Positions 43,718-52,792 of a stretch of DNA of 64,000 bases are shown piece after piece. Within the stretch, counting starts at the first letter, position 1; every line of letters begins with the position of its first letter. The notes beneath the pieces are model-generated. The model saw only the letters and a list, made by a program, of their open reading frames with translations, made no database searches and was not told where the DNA came from. This stretch comes from Chitinophagaceae bacterium. Lineage in GTDB: Bacteria > Bacteroidota > Bacteroidia > Chitinophagales > Chitinophagaceae. The DNA lies in NCBI GenBank assembly GCA_016787085.1, contig JAEUVJ010000018.1, positions 1 through 64,000 of the forward strand. The letters run 5' to 3'. The position numbers and the translations under genes were made by a program.

Positions 43718-44623
43718 ATGAAACATGCATACGTTTTCCCCGGTCAGGGCTCACAGTTCCCGGGAATGGGGAAAGAACATTATACGAACAGCGCTTTTGC
43801 TAAAAAATTATTTGAACAGGCCAATGAAATATTAGGCTTTCGTATTTCCGATATTATGTTTGAGGGAAGCGAAGAAGACCTGAAGCAAACCAAGGTCACA
43901 CAACCTGCCGTTTTCCTGCATTCGGTGATCGCTTTCAGAAGTATTGACCCTTCATCAGGTTCAGGATCCAAACCGGATATGGTGGCTGGCCATTCATTGG
44001 GCGAATTTTCTGCCCTGGTGGCAAACGGAACATTGAGTTTTGAAAGTGCATTATCGCTTGTAGCTGTTCGTGCCAATGCCATGCAAAAGGCTTGCGAAAT
44101 GAACCCTTCTACTATGGCTGCGGTACTGGCGCTGGCAGATGATAAAGTGGAATCCATTTGTAAAGAAGTACAGGATGAGACCGGCGAGATCGTAGTACCG
44201 GCGAATTATAATTGCCCCGGACAGTTAGTGATCAGCGGATCCGTCAGGGGAATAGATATTGCCTGCGAGAGAATGAAAGCCGCCGGAGCCAAAAGGGCAT
44301 TGGTGCTCCCGGTTGGCGGGGCTTTTCATTCACCTTTAATGGAGCCGGCCAAAGAAGAATTACAAGCAGCTATTGAAGCCACTACTTTTCATACCCCAGC
44401 CAGTGCGGTGTACCAGAATGTAGCTGCAAAAGCCATCATGGATAAAGAAGAGATCAAACAGAACCTCATAGATCAACTCACCGGTGCCGTTCGCTGGACG
44501 CAAAGCGTACAGGCGATGATCGCCGATGGGGCTTCCAAATTTACGGAGGCCGGTCCGGGTAAAGTATTGCAGGGGCTCGTATTAAAGATTGATAAGACGA
44601 TGCAAACAGAAGGAGTCAGTTAA
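43718..44623 (+). CDS. fabD: Malonyl-CoA:ACP transacylase
   Basis: A 301-residue enzyme with FPGQGSQFPGMGKE at 7-20, the nucleophile Ser93 in GHSLGE, Arg in AVRANAMQKA, and the catalytic His in GGAFHSPLM (about 204). It loads malonate onto acyl carrier protein in fatty-acid synthesis. The length and motifs are normal. It sits alone, away from fabH (51033). Confidence 0.96.
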   Translation: MKHAYVFPGQGSQFPGMGKEHYTNSAFAKKLFEQANEILGFRISDIMFEGSEEDLKQTKVTQPAVFLHSVIAFRSIDPSSGSGSKPDMVAGHSLGEFSALVANGTLSFESALSLVAVRANAMQKACEMNPSTMAAVLALADDKVESICKEVQDETGEIVVPANYNCPGQLVISGSVRGIDIACERMKAAGAKRALVLPVGGAFHSPLMEPAKEELQAAIEATTFHTPASAVYQNVAAKAIMDKEEIKQNLIDQLTGAVRWTQSVQAMIADGASKFTEAGPGKVLQGLVLKIDKTMQTEGVS

Positions 44624-44634
44624 GTAACTTTTTC

Positions 44635-45108
44635 CTAAACATACAGGCTGCAGTTCACCCACTCAGGATCGAAATCAGCATTATATTTCTTGTAGAAATT
44701 GATCGCCGGTTGATTCCACTCCAGCACCTGCCAGATGATGCGGTTGAATTTCTTTTCCTTTGCTTCTTTGATAAGGCGGTCAAATAATAACCTGCCTAAC
44801 TTTTTGCCCCTCATGGATTCGGTCACAATGATATCTTCCAGGTACATGGCCTGACCTTTCCAGGTAGAATAGCGGATGTAGTACAATGCGAAACCAACGA
44901 CCTCACCCCCAACCCCCTCTCCGGCGGGAGAGGGGACTGCTGCTACAAAGGCCCACCATACCGGTTTTTCACCAAAACCGCTTTCCTCGAAATGCTCCAA
45001 TGTTACCGTTACTTCATTGGGCGCTTTTTCATATACGGCAAGCTCATGTACCAGTTCCAATAATCTTGGGCAATCTTCTTTGACAGCCCGCCGGATGTTT
45101 ATATCCAT
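44635..45108 (-). CDS. GNAT acetyltransferase with repeat-encoded insertion
   Basis: A 157-residue GNAT enzyme: IRRAVKEDCPRLLELVHELAVYEKAP, then VVGFALYYIRYSTWKGQAMYLEDIIV, the acetyl-CoA loop RGKKLGRLLFDRL, and NQPAINFYKKYNA. It resembles the diamine N-acetyltransferase group, but the substrate is uncertain. Between the VAA strand and VVGFALYY there is an 11-12-residue insert PSPAGEGVGGE, encoded exactly by the palindromic repeat 44901-44937. The insert keeps the frame and falls in a loop. The start at 45108 (MDINIRRA) fits the family. Confidence 0.85.
   Translation of the reverse strand: MDINIRRAVKEDCPRLLELVHELAVYEKAPNEVTVTLEHFEESGFGEKPVWWAFVAAVPSPAGEGVGGEVVGFALYYIRYSTWKGQAMYLEDIIVTESMRGKKLGRLLFDRLIKEAKEKKFNRIIWQVLEWNQPAINFYKKYNADFDPEWVNCSLYV
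44901..44937. repeat. GC-rich dispersed palindrome inside GNAT coding sequence
   Basis: CCTCACCCCCAACCCCCTCT, CC GG, CGGGAGAGGGGAC: CCCCTCTCC pairs with GGGAGAGGGG. The outer sequence matches both ends of the 7859-7916 repeat on the opposite strand. It encodes P-S-P-A-G-E-G-V-G-G-E within the acetyltransferase. Confidence 0.65.
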
Positions 45109-45115
45109 GACCTGT

Positions 45116-46930
45116 TTATTTTTTCCGGGTTGCTTTAAAGGTGCCGTTCGGCTGAATGAAACTGGCGGAAATAATTTCCCCCTTTTCGGTTTCTTCAAAT
45201 TTTACACTGTAACCGGTCAATACCTTTAGTGAAAATTTATTTTTTTCGACAGGCACCAGTTCATACTCCGGCTGGCCTTCAATAAAAGCGTACAGTGTTT
45301 TTTCGCCTTTGATGTAAAATTTAGCTTCTGCTCCCGGGGCAAACTCATACGTGCCCGCATATTTCTCCAGTTCATCTTTCGTAACTTCTTTAGGTTTAGG
45401 CTTGCGGGTAAATTCAAGGTCTTTCAGGCCGGGTTGCAGCGGCATGGTTATATGGGTGATCTCGCCGGTGGGACTCATGTGAAACTGTATATTCAGTGAA
45501 CTGCCGTTGGTGGTATCAATTCCCTCTTTCTTATCAACACCAAACGTTTCGAACACATCATAATGATAATGGCGCAGCCATACATCGCCATTGGGGGTGA
45601 TCATAAAAAGTGAATCCTTTCTCAATACCGCGTCTACAGTTCCATAGCCCGGATGGTTATACAATCCTTCATACTCTTTCAGGTCATGCGATGGTTTGGT
45701 GCCCGTTTTTTTGTTGCTGGTCTTATTCTTATCAGCATCTTTTTGTGCAGCTTTGGCTTTTGCTTCTGAGGCATTGGTGCGGCCATTCCAGTCAATCCGG
45801 TTCAATCCAAGTAAGCGGTCAGCGATCATATTCCTTACGATAGAGGGTACACCCGATGCATTCTGGTTACTCAATACGATGATGCCGATACTATCAGAAG
45901 GGAAGAAACAGGTATTGGCGGAGAAACCATCAATATTACCGCCATGCTCTACACGATAATGACCGCGGTAGGACGACATGAACCATCCGAAACCATACGT
46001 GCCGAAATGTGCATCCGGGATCTCCTTATCAGGTAGGCCTGCCCTGGCTATCATTTGTGAACTCATCGCTTCTGTCACATATGTTGCCGGTAAAATTTCT
46101 TTACCATTGAACTTGCCCCCATTGATCCAGGTGATCACCCAGTTGGCCATTTCGGTCACACTGCTGTTGATACTGCCGGCAGGGCCCATACCGTCAATGT
46201 TGTAGTAATCGGTCTTTTTGATCACACTATCCTTATGTACGATATAGCCGATAGCAGCATCGCTGCTTTTTTGCAGGTCTTTAATGGTAAAATTGGAAGC
46301 TGTCATTCCAAGTGGAGTAAATAGCTTCTCTTTTACATTCTGTTCCCAGCTTTTGCCACTCAGCTTTTCTGCGATCATACCCTGCGCCAGGAACATGAAG
46401 TTGTTATATTGCCAGGTTTGCCTTAACGGGGCAGTAGGTTCCTGGTACTTTATGCGTTGCAATAAGCTGTCTCTTGACGAAGTGTTGAAAAGGTACCAGG
46501 AATAATCGTGACGGGGTAAGCCGGTACGGTGGCACATCATATCCCTTACTGTTATCTGGTTATCCAGTTCCTTATTGAAGAAATGAAGTGCAGGCAGGTA
46601 TTCCCTTGCAGGTTTATCATACTCAAGCTGGTCCTCTTTATTCAGCAGACCCATCAGCGAGGACGTAAATGCCTTGGAACAGGACCCGATGGCAAAAAGG
46701 GTATTGGATGTAGCGGGTAATTTCTTTTCGTAGTCACGATAACCAAACCCCTTTGCATAGATCACCTTATTCTTACTCACCACGGCTACGGCAAAGCCGG
46801 CCGCCTTACGGTCCTTCAATACACGTTGAAATGCGGTATCAAGTCCCGCAAATGGGTCTGTGCTTTTTTTCTGGGTAAAAGCGGAAGTGGTTATCATTGC
46901 CAGCAGCAAAATGGTGAAGACGTGTCTCAT
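45116..46930 (-). CDS. Serine hydrolase of the beta-lactamase / penicillin-binding family
   Basis: A 604-residue exported protein. The signal peptide (1-19) is followed by a class C beta-lactamase-like domain (about 25-365) with the nucleophile motif S-x-x-K as SCSK (about 83-86), YNN as the second motif (WQYNNF) and EHGG as the third. The C-terminal part (about 400-604) holds two lipocalin-like DUF3471-type segments (LKEYEGLYNHPGYGTV and LEKYAGTYEFAPGAEAKF). Relatives are esterases, D-aminopeptidases or peptidases rather than antibiotic-resistance enzymes. It follows the direction of the GNAT gene with 7 bp between. Confidence 0.88.
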   Translation of the reverse strand: MRHVFTILLLAMITTSAFTQKKSTDPFAGLDTAFQRVLKDRKAAGFAVAVVSKNKVIYAKGFGYRDYEKKLPATSNTLFAIGSCSKAFTSSLMGLLNKEDQLEYDKPAREYLPALHFFNKELDNQITVRDMMCHRTGLPRHDYSWYLFNTSSRDSLLQRIKYQEPTAPLRQTWQYNNFMFLAQGMIAEKLSGKSWEQNVKEKLFTPLGMTASNFTIKDLQKSSDAAIGYIVHKDSVIKKTDYYNIDGMGPAGSINSSVTEMANWVITWINGGKFNGKEILPATYVTEAMSSQMIARAGLPDKEIPDAHFGTYGFGWFMSSYRGHYRVEHGGNIDGFSANTCFFPSDSIGIIVLSNQNASGVPSIVRNMIADRLLGLNRIDWNGRTNASEAKAKAAQKDADKNKTSNKKTGTKPSHDLKEYEGLYNHPGYGTVDAVLRKDSLFMITPNGDVWLRHYHYDVFETFGVDKKEGIDTTNGSSLNIQFHMSPTGEITHITMPLQPGLKDLEFTRKPKPKEVTKDELEKYAGTYEFAPGAEAKFYIKGEKTLYAFIEGQPEYELVPVEKNKFSLKVLTGYSVKFEETEKGEIISASFIQPNGTFKATRKK

Positions 46931-46964
46931 GTGTGAGGTTTTATTAATGGTGTCAAGATCTGTT

Positions 46965-48185
46965 TTAGTTCAATGCCTGTTCAAGGTCTGCTATGATGTC
47001 CTGTATGTTTTCTATTCCCACATTCATTCTTATCAGCCCGTCTGTTATACCGTATTTTATTTTTTCTTCTTTAGGTACGCTATAGTGCGTCATGGAGGCG
47101 GGGTGGGAGAGCAGTGTATCGCAGGTGCCCAGTGAAACCGTTCTGACACACATCTTCAGTTTATTCATGAAATCAATTCCTCCCTGTAACCCGCTTTTTA
47201 ATTCAAAACTCAGCATAGCTCCCGGATGCCGCATCTGTTTCATCGCTGTTGAATGATCAGGGTGTTCAGGTAACCCTGTATAATTTACTTTGGCTATGGC
47301 AATATGTGCTGATAAATATTTTGCCACTTCCATCGCATTGTGACAATGACGGTCCATTCTCAATTCCAGTGTTTTCATACCATTGATCAGGAGGAATGCA
47401 TCAAAGGGATTGGCATTGCCTCCGAGTGTTTTGGCCATGGTATAGGCCTTTGTCTTCATAAACTCCACATCCCTCCCTAATAAAATTCCGCCGATAGCCG
47501 TACCATGTCCGTTCAGGAATTTGGTGGTGGAGTGAATAATAAAATCAATTCCGAAACGGAAAGGTTGCTGTAAATAAGGAGTAGCGAAGGTATTATCAGC
47601 TGCGGCGATCAGTCCATATTGTTTGGCCAGTTTGCTCAATGCTTCTATATCCACGCATTGAATAGTAGGATTGGCCGGTGTTTCGATATACAGCATCCGG
47701 ATCGCCTTATCCTTTTTGATCGCTTCTTCTGCTTTGTTAAGGTCACGCAGGTCAGTGATGATGGCAGTGATACCTAATGGCGGAAGTACTTTGGTGATGA
47801 TCTCTTCTGTGCCGCCGTATAATGAATAGTGAGTAAGGATCTTGTCACCTGCTTTCAGGTTGGACAATAGTAGTGTAGTAATGGCCGCCATACCCGAGGC
47901 ATGAAGAATACCTTTTACCTGCAGCGGTGAGCTATTTTCCATGATCCCAAAACTTTCCAGGGCCGCTATTTTATTTTCTGCTTCGGTAAAAGTAGGGTTA
48001 CCCCAACGGGAGTAGATATACCCTTCTTCCTTACCGCTGAACCGGCGCATACCTTGTTCCGCTTCATCGAATACAAAGGTGCTGCTGGCATAGATGGGTA
48101 CGAGGTGTGCATACTTTGGGTCCTGCTGGTGACCTGCATGTACAGCTACCGATCCCCAGCCGGAGGGTAAGAAATCTTTGTCCAT
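46965..48185 (-). CDS. PLP-dependent trans-sulfuration enzyme (cystathionine gamma-synthase / methionine gamma-lyase family)
   Basis: A 406-residue Cys/Met-metabolism PLP enzyme. YIYSRWGNPT (Tyr58, Arg60) contacts the cofactor phosphate of the neighbouring subunit. HASGMAAITTLLL, ETPANPTIQCVDI, DNTFATPY and the Schiff-base Lys222 in HSTTKFLNGHG complete the site. MetB, MetC, MetZ and MegL share all of these, so the exact reaction is open; DNTFATPYLQQP and SHPASMTHY fit a gamma-lyase or gamma-synthase. It diverges from the VWA gene. Confidence 0.88.
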   Translation of the reverse strand: MDKDFLPSGWGSVAVHAGHQQDPKYAHLVPIYASSTFVFDEAEQGMRRFSGKEEGYIYSRWGNPTFTEAENKIAALESFGIMENSSPLQVKGILHASGMAAITTLLLSNLKAGDKILTHYSLYGGTEEIITKVLPPLGITAIITDLRDLNKAEEAIKKDKAIRMLYIETPANPTIQCVDIEALSKLAKQYGLIAAADNTFATPYLQQPFRFGIDFIIHSTTKFLNGHGTAIGGILLGRDVEFMKTKAYTMAKTLGGNANPFDAFLLINGMKTLELRMDRHCHNAMEVAKYLSAHIAIAKVNYTGLPEHPDHSTAMKQMRHPGAMLSFELKSGLQGGIDFMNKLKMCVRTVSLGTCDTLLSHPASMTHYSVPKEEKIKYGITDGLIRMNVGIENIQDIIADLEQALN

Positions 48186-48338
48186 TAGTATTGATCGTAT
48201 TGAGTGGTCAAAAGTAACTGATTTTGCAGCAACAACGTTAACGTGATCCTTAGATCGTTATGTATGAACTTTAAGAAAATACGGGCCGGGTTTGTGTAAA
48301 AGGCTTCCCGGTTTCATCAGGTATTCAAATCAGTTGCC

Positions 48339-50213
48339 ATGAGAAAAGTTCTACACACTGTTTTTCTTCTTTTCCTTTTGCTGCCCTTAATTGGTTTTTC
48401 ACAGATGCTGAAAGGCCGTGTTTTGAATGAGACGGGCAGTTCTGCTGCCGGTGTGACGGTTCAGTTCAGGAATAAAGCCAATATCATTACGACGAATAGC
48501 GATGGAACGTTCAGGATCATGGCGACCAAATTGCCTGACACATTGATGTTTTCTGCAGTTGGGTATGAACCATATTCAGTGGTGATCACAGAAAAAAATA
48601 TAAAGGACCCGGATTTTGAAGTGGTGTTGCTGAGTAAAAGAGCAGAACTGAGCGAAGTGGTCGTGGTGGGTTATGGCGCGGCAAAGAAAAGAGATGTAAC
48701 CGGTGCTGTAAGTTCTGTAAGCAGTGAGGGGTATTTAAAAGGCAGAGTAGCAGGCGTGGATGCAAAAGCAGAAAAATCCAGTTCATCAGTAAGAATAAGA
48801 GGCGCTTCTTCTCTGGCAAAAAGCGCTTATAAGGAAATGCCCGGTAAACCTCTTTATATTGGCGATACCGGTATCTATACACGGGCCAATAATCCTGCCC
48901 GGTCAAAAGTGCTGACAGCAGGGGAAGTGAATGATTTCAACAAATGGAAAATGTGGGAGGACTATACGGAGAATGAGTTTAAGGCCATGAGTGTGCAGTG
49001 GGGATTGAAATCCAGGAACCGGTACAGTGTGCAATTGACCGATAAGCAAAAAAATGCGCTGATCAATGAAGCTGTTTACCTTATTGATAAGACTATCGGG
49101 GATACCATCTGGAAGGCATTTACAGATAATACAGGCAAAGCAGAGTTATGGTCAGAGTTCTTTTCGGATAGCATAAAGGATAAGAATGTTTTCATTGCAG
49201 ATGGTCGTGGTAACAGGATCTATAATCCTTTAGTATTTACCAATGGTATTAACCTGCTTGTGACAGACAAGTCGTGTAATGTTTCTGCCGATGTGGACAT
49301 AGCTTTTGTGGTAGATGCTACCGGCAGTATGGGTGATGAGATCGAGTTCCTGAAACTGGAACTGGAAGATGTGATCCGCAGCACGATGGAAAAATACCAG
49401 TCACTTTCACTGAAAGCCGCTTCTGTTTTTTATAGGGATAAGGGAGATGAATACCTCGCAAAACATGTTGCTTTTAATGATGACCTTTTAAAGACACTCA
49501 ACTTCATTAAACTGCAAAGTGCGGGAGGTGGAGGCGATGGCCCCGAAGCAGTGGATGATGCATTGACGATGGCACTGGATAGTTTGCAATGGAACAGTAA
49601 CGCCAGGACAAGGCTGCTTTTCCTGGTATTGGATGCGCCGCCGCATAATGACGCCAAAGAAAGAATGCAGCAACTGATAGTCAAAGCTGCTGCCAAAGGC
49701 ATCCGCATTGTGCCGGTGGCCTGCAGTGGTACCGATAAATCAACAGAATTCCTGATGCGTTCTATGGCGTTGGCGACAAATGGTACCTACGCTTTCCTGA
49801 CCGATCACAGTGGAGTGGGGGGAAGTCATATCAAACCTACCACCGATAAATATGATGTAGAATTGCTGAACGGTCTTTTGCAAAGACTGATCGGACAGTT
49901 CCTGTATGCAAAAGATTGCAGTGTTGCAGATATGAGGCAATTTCCTGTTGATACAAAACAACCGGAAAATGTGTATGCTGTTAAGTTATATCCTAATCCA
50001 ACCAATGGCAGGTTTACTATTGAAAGCAAAAGGGATATCAAAGAAATGTTCATCACAGATTTCACAGGCAAGATACTGATGCGCCTTGGCGATGCAGGTA
50101 AAAAGGGAAGATGGCAGGTGGATATCAGTAACTATCCATCCGGTGTTTACCAGGTTAAGTATATTACTGCTGATAATAGATGGGGGGCGGAAAAAATTGT
50201 CCTTTTAAGATAA
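48339..50213 (+). CDS. Type IX secreted VWA protein with SusC-like N-terminal segment
   Basis: A 624-residue exported protein made of parts normally seen apart. Signal peptide (1-21). Carboxypeptidase-regulatory domain (about 23-97). A segment with VVVVGYGAAKKRDVTGAVSSV (about 105-125) and GRVAGVDA then VRIRGASSL (about 135-160), which copies the TonB box and plug start of SusC receptors but without a barrel. A spacer follows. The von Willebrand A domain (about 320-505) has the MIDAS sequence DATGSMGDE and GGGGDGPEAVDDAL. The type IX sorting domain is at about 545-624 (LYPNPTNGRFTIES). It is probably a metal-dependent surface adhesin or scaffold. Confidence 0.82.
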   Translation: MRKVLHTVFLLFLLLPLIGFSQMLKGRVLNETGSSAAGVTVQFRNKANIITTNSDGTFRIMATKLPDTLMFSAVGYEPYSVVITEKNIKDPDFEVVLLSKRAELSEVVVVGYGAAKKRDVTGAVSSVSSEGYLKGRVAGVDAKAEKSSSSVRIRGASSLAKSAYKEMPGKPLYIGDTGIYTRANNPARSKVLTAGEVNDFNKWKMWEDYTENEFKAMSVQWGLKSRNRYSVQLTDKQKNALINEAVYLIDKTIGDTIWKAFTDNTGKAELWSEFFSDSIKDKNVFIADGRGNRIYNPLVFTNGINLLVTDKSCNVSADVDIAFVVDATGSMGDEIEFLKLELEDVIRSTMEKYQSLSLKAASVFYRDKGDEYLAKHVAFNDDLLKTLNFIKLQSAGGGGDGPEAVDDALTMALDSLQWNSNARTRLLFLVLDAPPHNDAKERMQQLIVKAAAKGIRIVPVACSGTDKSTEFLMRSMALATNGTYAFLTDHSGVGGSHIKPTTDKYDVELLNGLLQRLIGQFLYAKDCSVADMRQFPVDTKQPENVYAVKLYPNPTNGRFTIESKRDIKEMFITDFTGKILMRLGDAGKKGRWQVDISNYPSGVYQVKYITADNRWGAEKIVLLR

Positions 50214-50239
50214 TATCAGAAAAACAAAGTCAGGGTTGA

Positions 50240-50974
50240 TCAGTAATGTATGATATAGTCAGTCGTGTTTCCCGGTGAAACGTTGAGCGTCTCGTTTTTG
50301 AAAAGGATAGTATCTGCTCTCTTGTACAGCCATTTTACAGGTATTTGTGGTTCTGATTCGGCGGGAACTGTATCAATTAATACCCGGTCTACATTGGTAC
50401 CGGCAAATACCCAATTATATTCCCCGAAAGCAGGAACAAATCCATTGGCGCCTTGCCTTATCCATTTTAATTTGTAAGGTGTTAACGTAAAAAGCGTGTC
50501 ATTGTTATAAATATCGTTTATGTTTTTAACATGATACCGGATGTAGCCCGGTCTTTCAGCAAAAAAAGTGTCATAAGTTTCTCTTGCTAATGTAAGGCTG
50601 GGAAGGTAGCTGGGAAGGCCAAATAAAGAAACGACAGCAAGATTTTTAGCCGGTATTTTCTGCTCATATTCCCCCGTAGCAAGCTCTGCTTTAAAAATCC
50701 ATGTGCCATCTACTTTAAAATCGAAATGATATTTCCCTGTATTGTCTGTTATTGCAGAATAGTTTTTGGTAGTATAGACAGGTCTTCCGTCAGGGAATTC
50801 ATCATCCTTTTTTCCTTTTTTATAAGTGGTAACGGTCAGGATGACTCTTTGGCCGACCAGAGGTGTTTTGGTTACAGTGTGAAAAACAAAGCCAGAAACC
50901 GATTCATCATGGAAGCTGTCCTTTTTGCAGGAATATAAGGACAAAATAATAAGCAAGTAACAAACGATTTTCAT
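50240..50974 (-). CDS. Lipoprotein with carboxypeptidase-regulatory-like fold
   Basis: A 244-residue lipoprotein with lipobox Cys16 (LYSC). A beta-sandwich segment follows (SVSGFVFHTVTKTPLVGQRVILTV ... TDNTGKYHFDFKV), typical of carboxypeptidase-regulatory-like domains, and then a second all-beta half of unknown type ending in GNTTDYIIHY. No enzymatic motif is seen. It converges on the VWA gene; nothing shows they work together. Confidence 0.6.
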   Translation of the reverse strand: MKIVCYLLIILSLYSCKKDSFHDESVSGFVFHTVTKTPLVGQRVILTVTTYKKGKKDDEFPDGRPVYTTKNYSAITDNTGKYHFDFKVDGTWIFKAELATGEYEQKIPAKNLAVVSLFGLPSYLPSLTLARETYDTFFAERPGYIRYHVKNINDIYNNDTLFTLTPYKLKWIRQGANGFVPAFGEYNWVFAGTNVDRVLIDTVPAESEPQIPVKWLYKRADTILFKNETLNVSPGNTTDYIIHY

Positions 50975-51032
50975 AATTAAGGTCTGCTTGTTCTGAAGTC
51001 AAGGTACGAAACTTTTTAACAGGCGAATAGCC

Positions 51033-52034
51033 TTAGATGGGATCATACGCCCACTTCAGCAGTGTAGCACCCCAGGTAAACCCCCCTCCAAAGGCAGCCA
51101 ATACGATATTGTCGCCTTTCTTTAATTGCTTTTCCCAGTCCCAGAGGCAAAGCGGTAATGTACCGGCGGTAGTATTACCATACTTCTGAATATTGATCAT
51201 TACTTTTTCTCTTGATAGCCCCATCCTGTTGGCTGTGGCATCAATGATGCGGAGGTTGGCCTGGTGAGGAACCAACCAGGCTATATCATCCCCGGTAAGC
51301 TGGTTTCTTTCCAATAGTTCAGCGCTTACGTCTGCCATTCCTTTCACGGCAAATTTGAAAACAGGTTGGCCGTCCTGGTAAATATAATGTTGTTTGGCCA
51401 TCACTGTTTCGACTGTTGCCGGTCTTAGAGAACCGCCAGCTTTCATGTGCAGATACTGGCAACCGCTTCCATCACTTCTTAAGATACTATCCTGTACGCC
51501 GAGACCTTCTTCATTCGGTTCCAGCAGAAGAGCCCCTGCGCCATCGCCAAAAATGATACAGGTGGTCCTGTCGCTGTAGTCAATGATGGCACTCATTTTA
51601 TCCGCTCCCACTACCACCACTTTCTTGTAACGGCCGCTTTCAATCAACGAAGCGCCAAGGGTCAATGAATACAAAAAACCTGAGCAGGCTGCACTGACAT
51701 CAAATCCCCAGGCATTCTTTGCGCCCAGTTTATCACAGGCAATATTCGCAGTAGCCGGGAAAACCATATCCGGGGTGACCGTAGCCACGATCATACATTC
51801 GATCTCTGAAGGATCAATACCTCTTTTCCGGCAAAGCTCTTTTACTGCGGGCACCACCATATCAGATGTAGCTTTTCCTTCACCTCTCAAAATTCTTCTT
51901 TCTTCTATGCCTGTCCTGGTGCGGATCCACTCATCATTGGTGTCCACCATTTTTTCCAGGTCAAAATTGGTTAGTTTGTCTTCGGGAACATATCCACCAA
52001 CGGCGGTGATAGCAGCGGTGATCTTTTTGCTCAT
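51033..52034 (-). CDS. fabH: 3-oxoacyl-ACP synthase III
   Basis: A 333-residue ketosynthase III. The catalytic triad is visible: Cys in [13 protein letters not shown] (about 113), His in VPHQANLRI, and Asn in [20 protein letters not shown] and [11 protein letters not shown] are family signatures. It starts fatty-acid synthesis by condensing an acyl-CoA with malonyl-ACP. The start at 52034 (MSKKITAAI) is chosen; the longer frame runs into the promoter and repeat region. It diverges from ruvA. Confidence 0.95.
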   Translation of the reverse strand: MSKKITAAITAVGGYVPEDKLTNFDLEKMVDTNDEWIRTRTGIEERRILRGEGKATSDMVVPAVKELCRKRGIDPSEIECMIVATVTPDMVFPATANIACDKLGAKNAWGFDVSAACSGFLYSLTLGASLIESGRYKKVVVVGADKMSAIIDYSDRTTCIIFGDGAGALLLEPNEEGLGVQDSILRSDGSGCQYLHMKAGGSLRPATVETVMAKQHYIYQDGQPVFKFAVKGMADVSAELLERNQLTGDDIAWLVPHQANLRIIDATANRMGLSREKVMINIQKYGNTTAGTLPLCLWDWEKQLKKGDNIVLAAFGGGFTWGATLLKWAYDPI

Positions 52035-52060
52035 CTGTGAATGGTTAAAAATGTTGCGGG

Positions 52061-52091
52061 CAAAGGTACGGGGCAACAGGCAATCGGCAAT
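52061..52091 (-). promoter_or_regulatory. fabH promoter
   Basis: The minus strand has TACCTTTG at 52061-52068 (exact TAnnTTTG) and TTG at the 19-bp spacing (near 52088-52091). The inverted repeat arm at 52073 falls in its spacer. Confidence 0.5.
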
Positions 52092-52146
52092 AGGCAAGCC
52101 ATCAGCCGGACTTATGCTTTATAGCTCATTGTCAATTGCCTGTTGC
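52073..52146. repeat. Inverted repeat in the fabH-ruvA divergent promoter region
   Basis: GCAACAGGCAAT (52073-52084) and ATTGCCTGTTGC (52135-52146) are perfect 12-bp arms separated by 50 bp. Shorter GGCAA repeats follow the left arm. The arms lie within or beside the two -33 regions. Confidence 0.6.
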
Positions 52147-52160
52147 TTATTGCATTTCCT

Positions 52161-52168
52161 TATTTTCG
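52161..52168 (+). promoter_or_regulatory. -7 element of ruvA
   Basis: TATTTTCG differs from TAnnTTTG at one base and ends 5 bp before the ruvA ATG, again implying a leaderless or nearly leaderless message. Confidence 0.35.
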
Positions 52169-52173
52169 CAGCC

Positions 52174-52755
52174 ATGATCGCATACCTGAAAGGTGATTTT
52201 GTGCATAAGACCCCGGCTTCGGTACAGGTAGAAGTAAATGGCGTGGGCTATGATGTGCAGGTAAGCCTGAATACCTATTCCAGGATTCAAAGCCTCGAAA
52301 AAGGGCTCTTACATACCCATCTCATCATCCGGGAGGACGCCCATATCCTGTATGGTTTTTTTGATATGGCCGAAAAGGAAATGTTCCTGCACCTGATCAA
52401 TGTGTCAGGCATAGGGGCTTCCACAGCCAGGGTCATGTTGTCCTATATGAAACCGGAGGAGCTGGTAAAAGCTATTGTTCAGCAGGATATACGGACATTG
52501 GAAGGGATAAAAGGCATCGGGAAAAAGACAGCAGAACGGATCGTGCTGGAACTGCGTGACAAATTGGCTAAACACCCCCTCGATACAAATATTTTACCTA
52601 TGAAAAACAATACTTTGCAGCAAGATGCGTTATATGCCCTGACGGCTTTAGGCATCAACAGGTCAGCGGCTGAACAGGCCCTGAATAAGGTACTCGTTAG
52701 CGAGCCAGACCTCCCGGTCGAAGAGCTGATCAAAAAAACACTCCGTATCCTCTGA
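52174..52755 (+). CDS. ruvA: Holliday junction branch migration protein RuvA
   Basis: A 193-residue protein: the N-terminal OB fold starts MIAYLKGDFVHKTPASVQVEVNGVGYDV. Two helix-hairpin-helix motifs follow (FLHLINVSGIGASTARVMLSYM and LEGIKGIGKKTAERIVLELRDKL), then the C-terminal RuvB-binding three-helix domain (DALYALTALGINRSAAEQALNKV). It binds four-way junctions. The open frame extends far upstream, but the family N-terminus fixes the ATG at 52174. It ends 37 bp before sprA. Confidence 0.96.
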   Translation: MIAYLKGDFVHKTPASVQVEVNGVGYDVQVSLNTYSRIQSLEKGLLHTHLIIREDAHILYGFFDMAEKEMFLHLINVSGIGASTARVMLSYMKPEELVKAIVQQDIRTLEGIKGIGKKTAERIVLELRDKLAKHPLDTNILPMKNNTLQQDALYALTALGINRSAAEQALNKVLVSEPDLPVEELIKKTLRIL

Positions 52756-52792
52756 CCTGATTTTTACCAGACTTAACTTATTGTGAGAACCA

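Noticed and set aside
45116..46930. Antibiotic-resistance beta-lactamase
   Set aside because: S-x-x-K, YNN and HGG are shared by many esterases and peptidases; the length and DUF3471-like tail fit those instead.
51775..52173. N-terminal extension of ruvA
   Set aside because: It would overlap fabH in antisense and precede the invariant RuvA N-terminus MIAYLKG; ATG at 52174 is correct.
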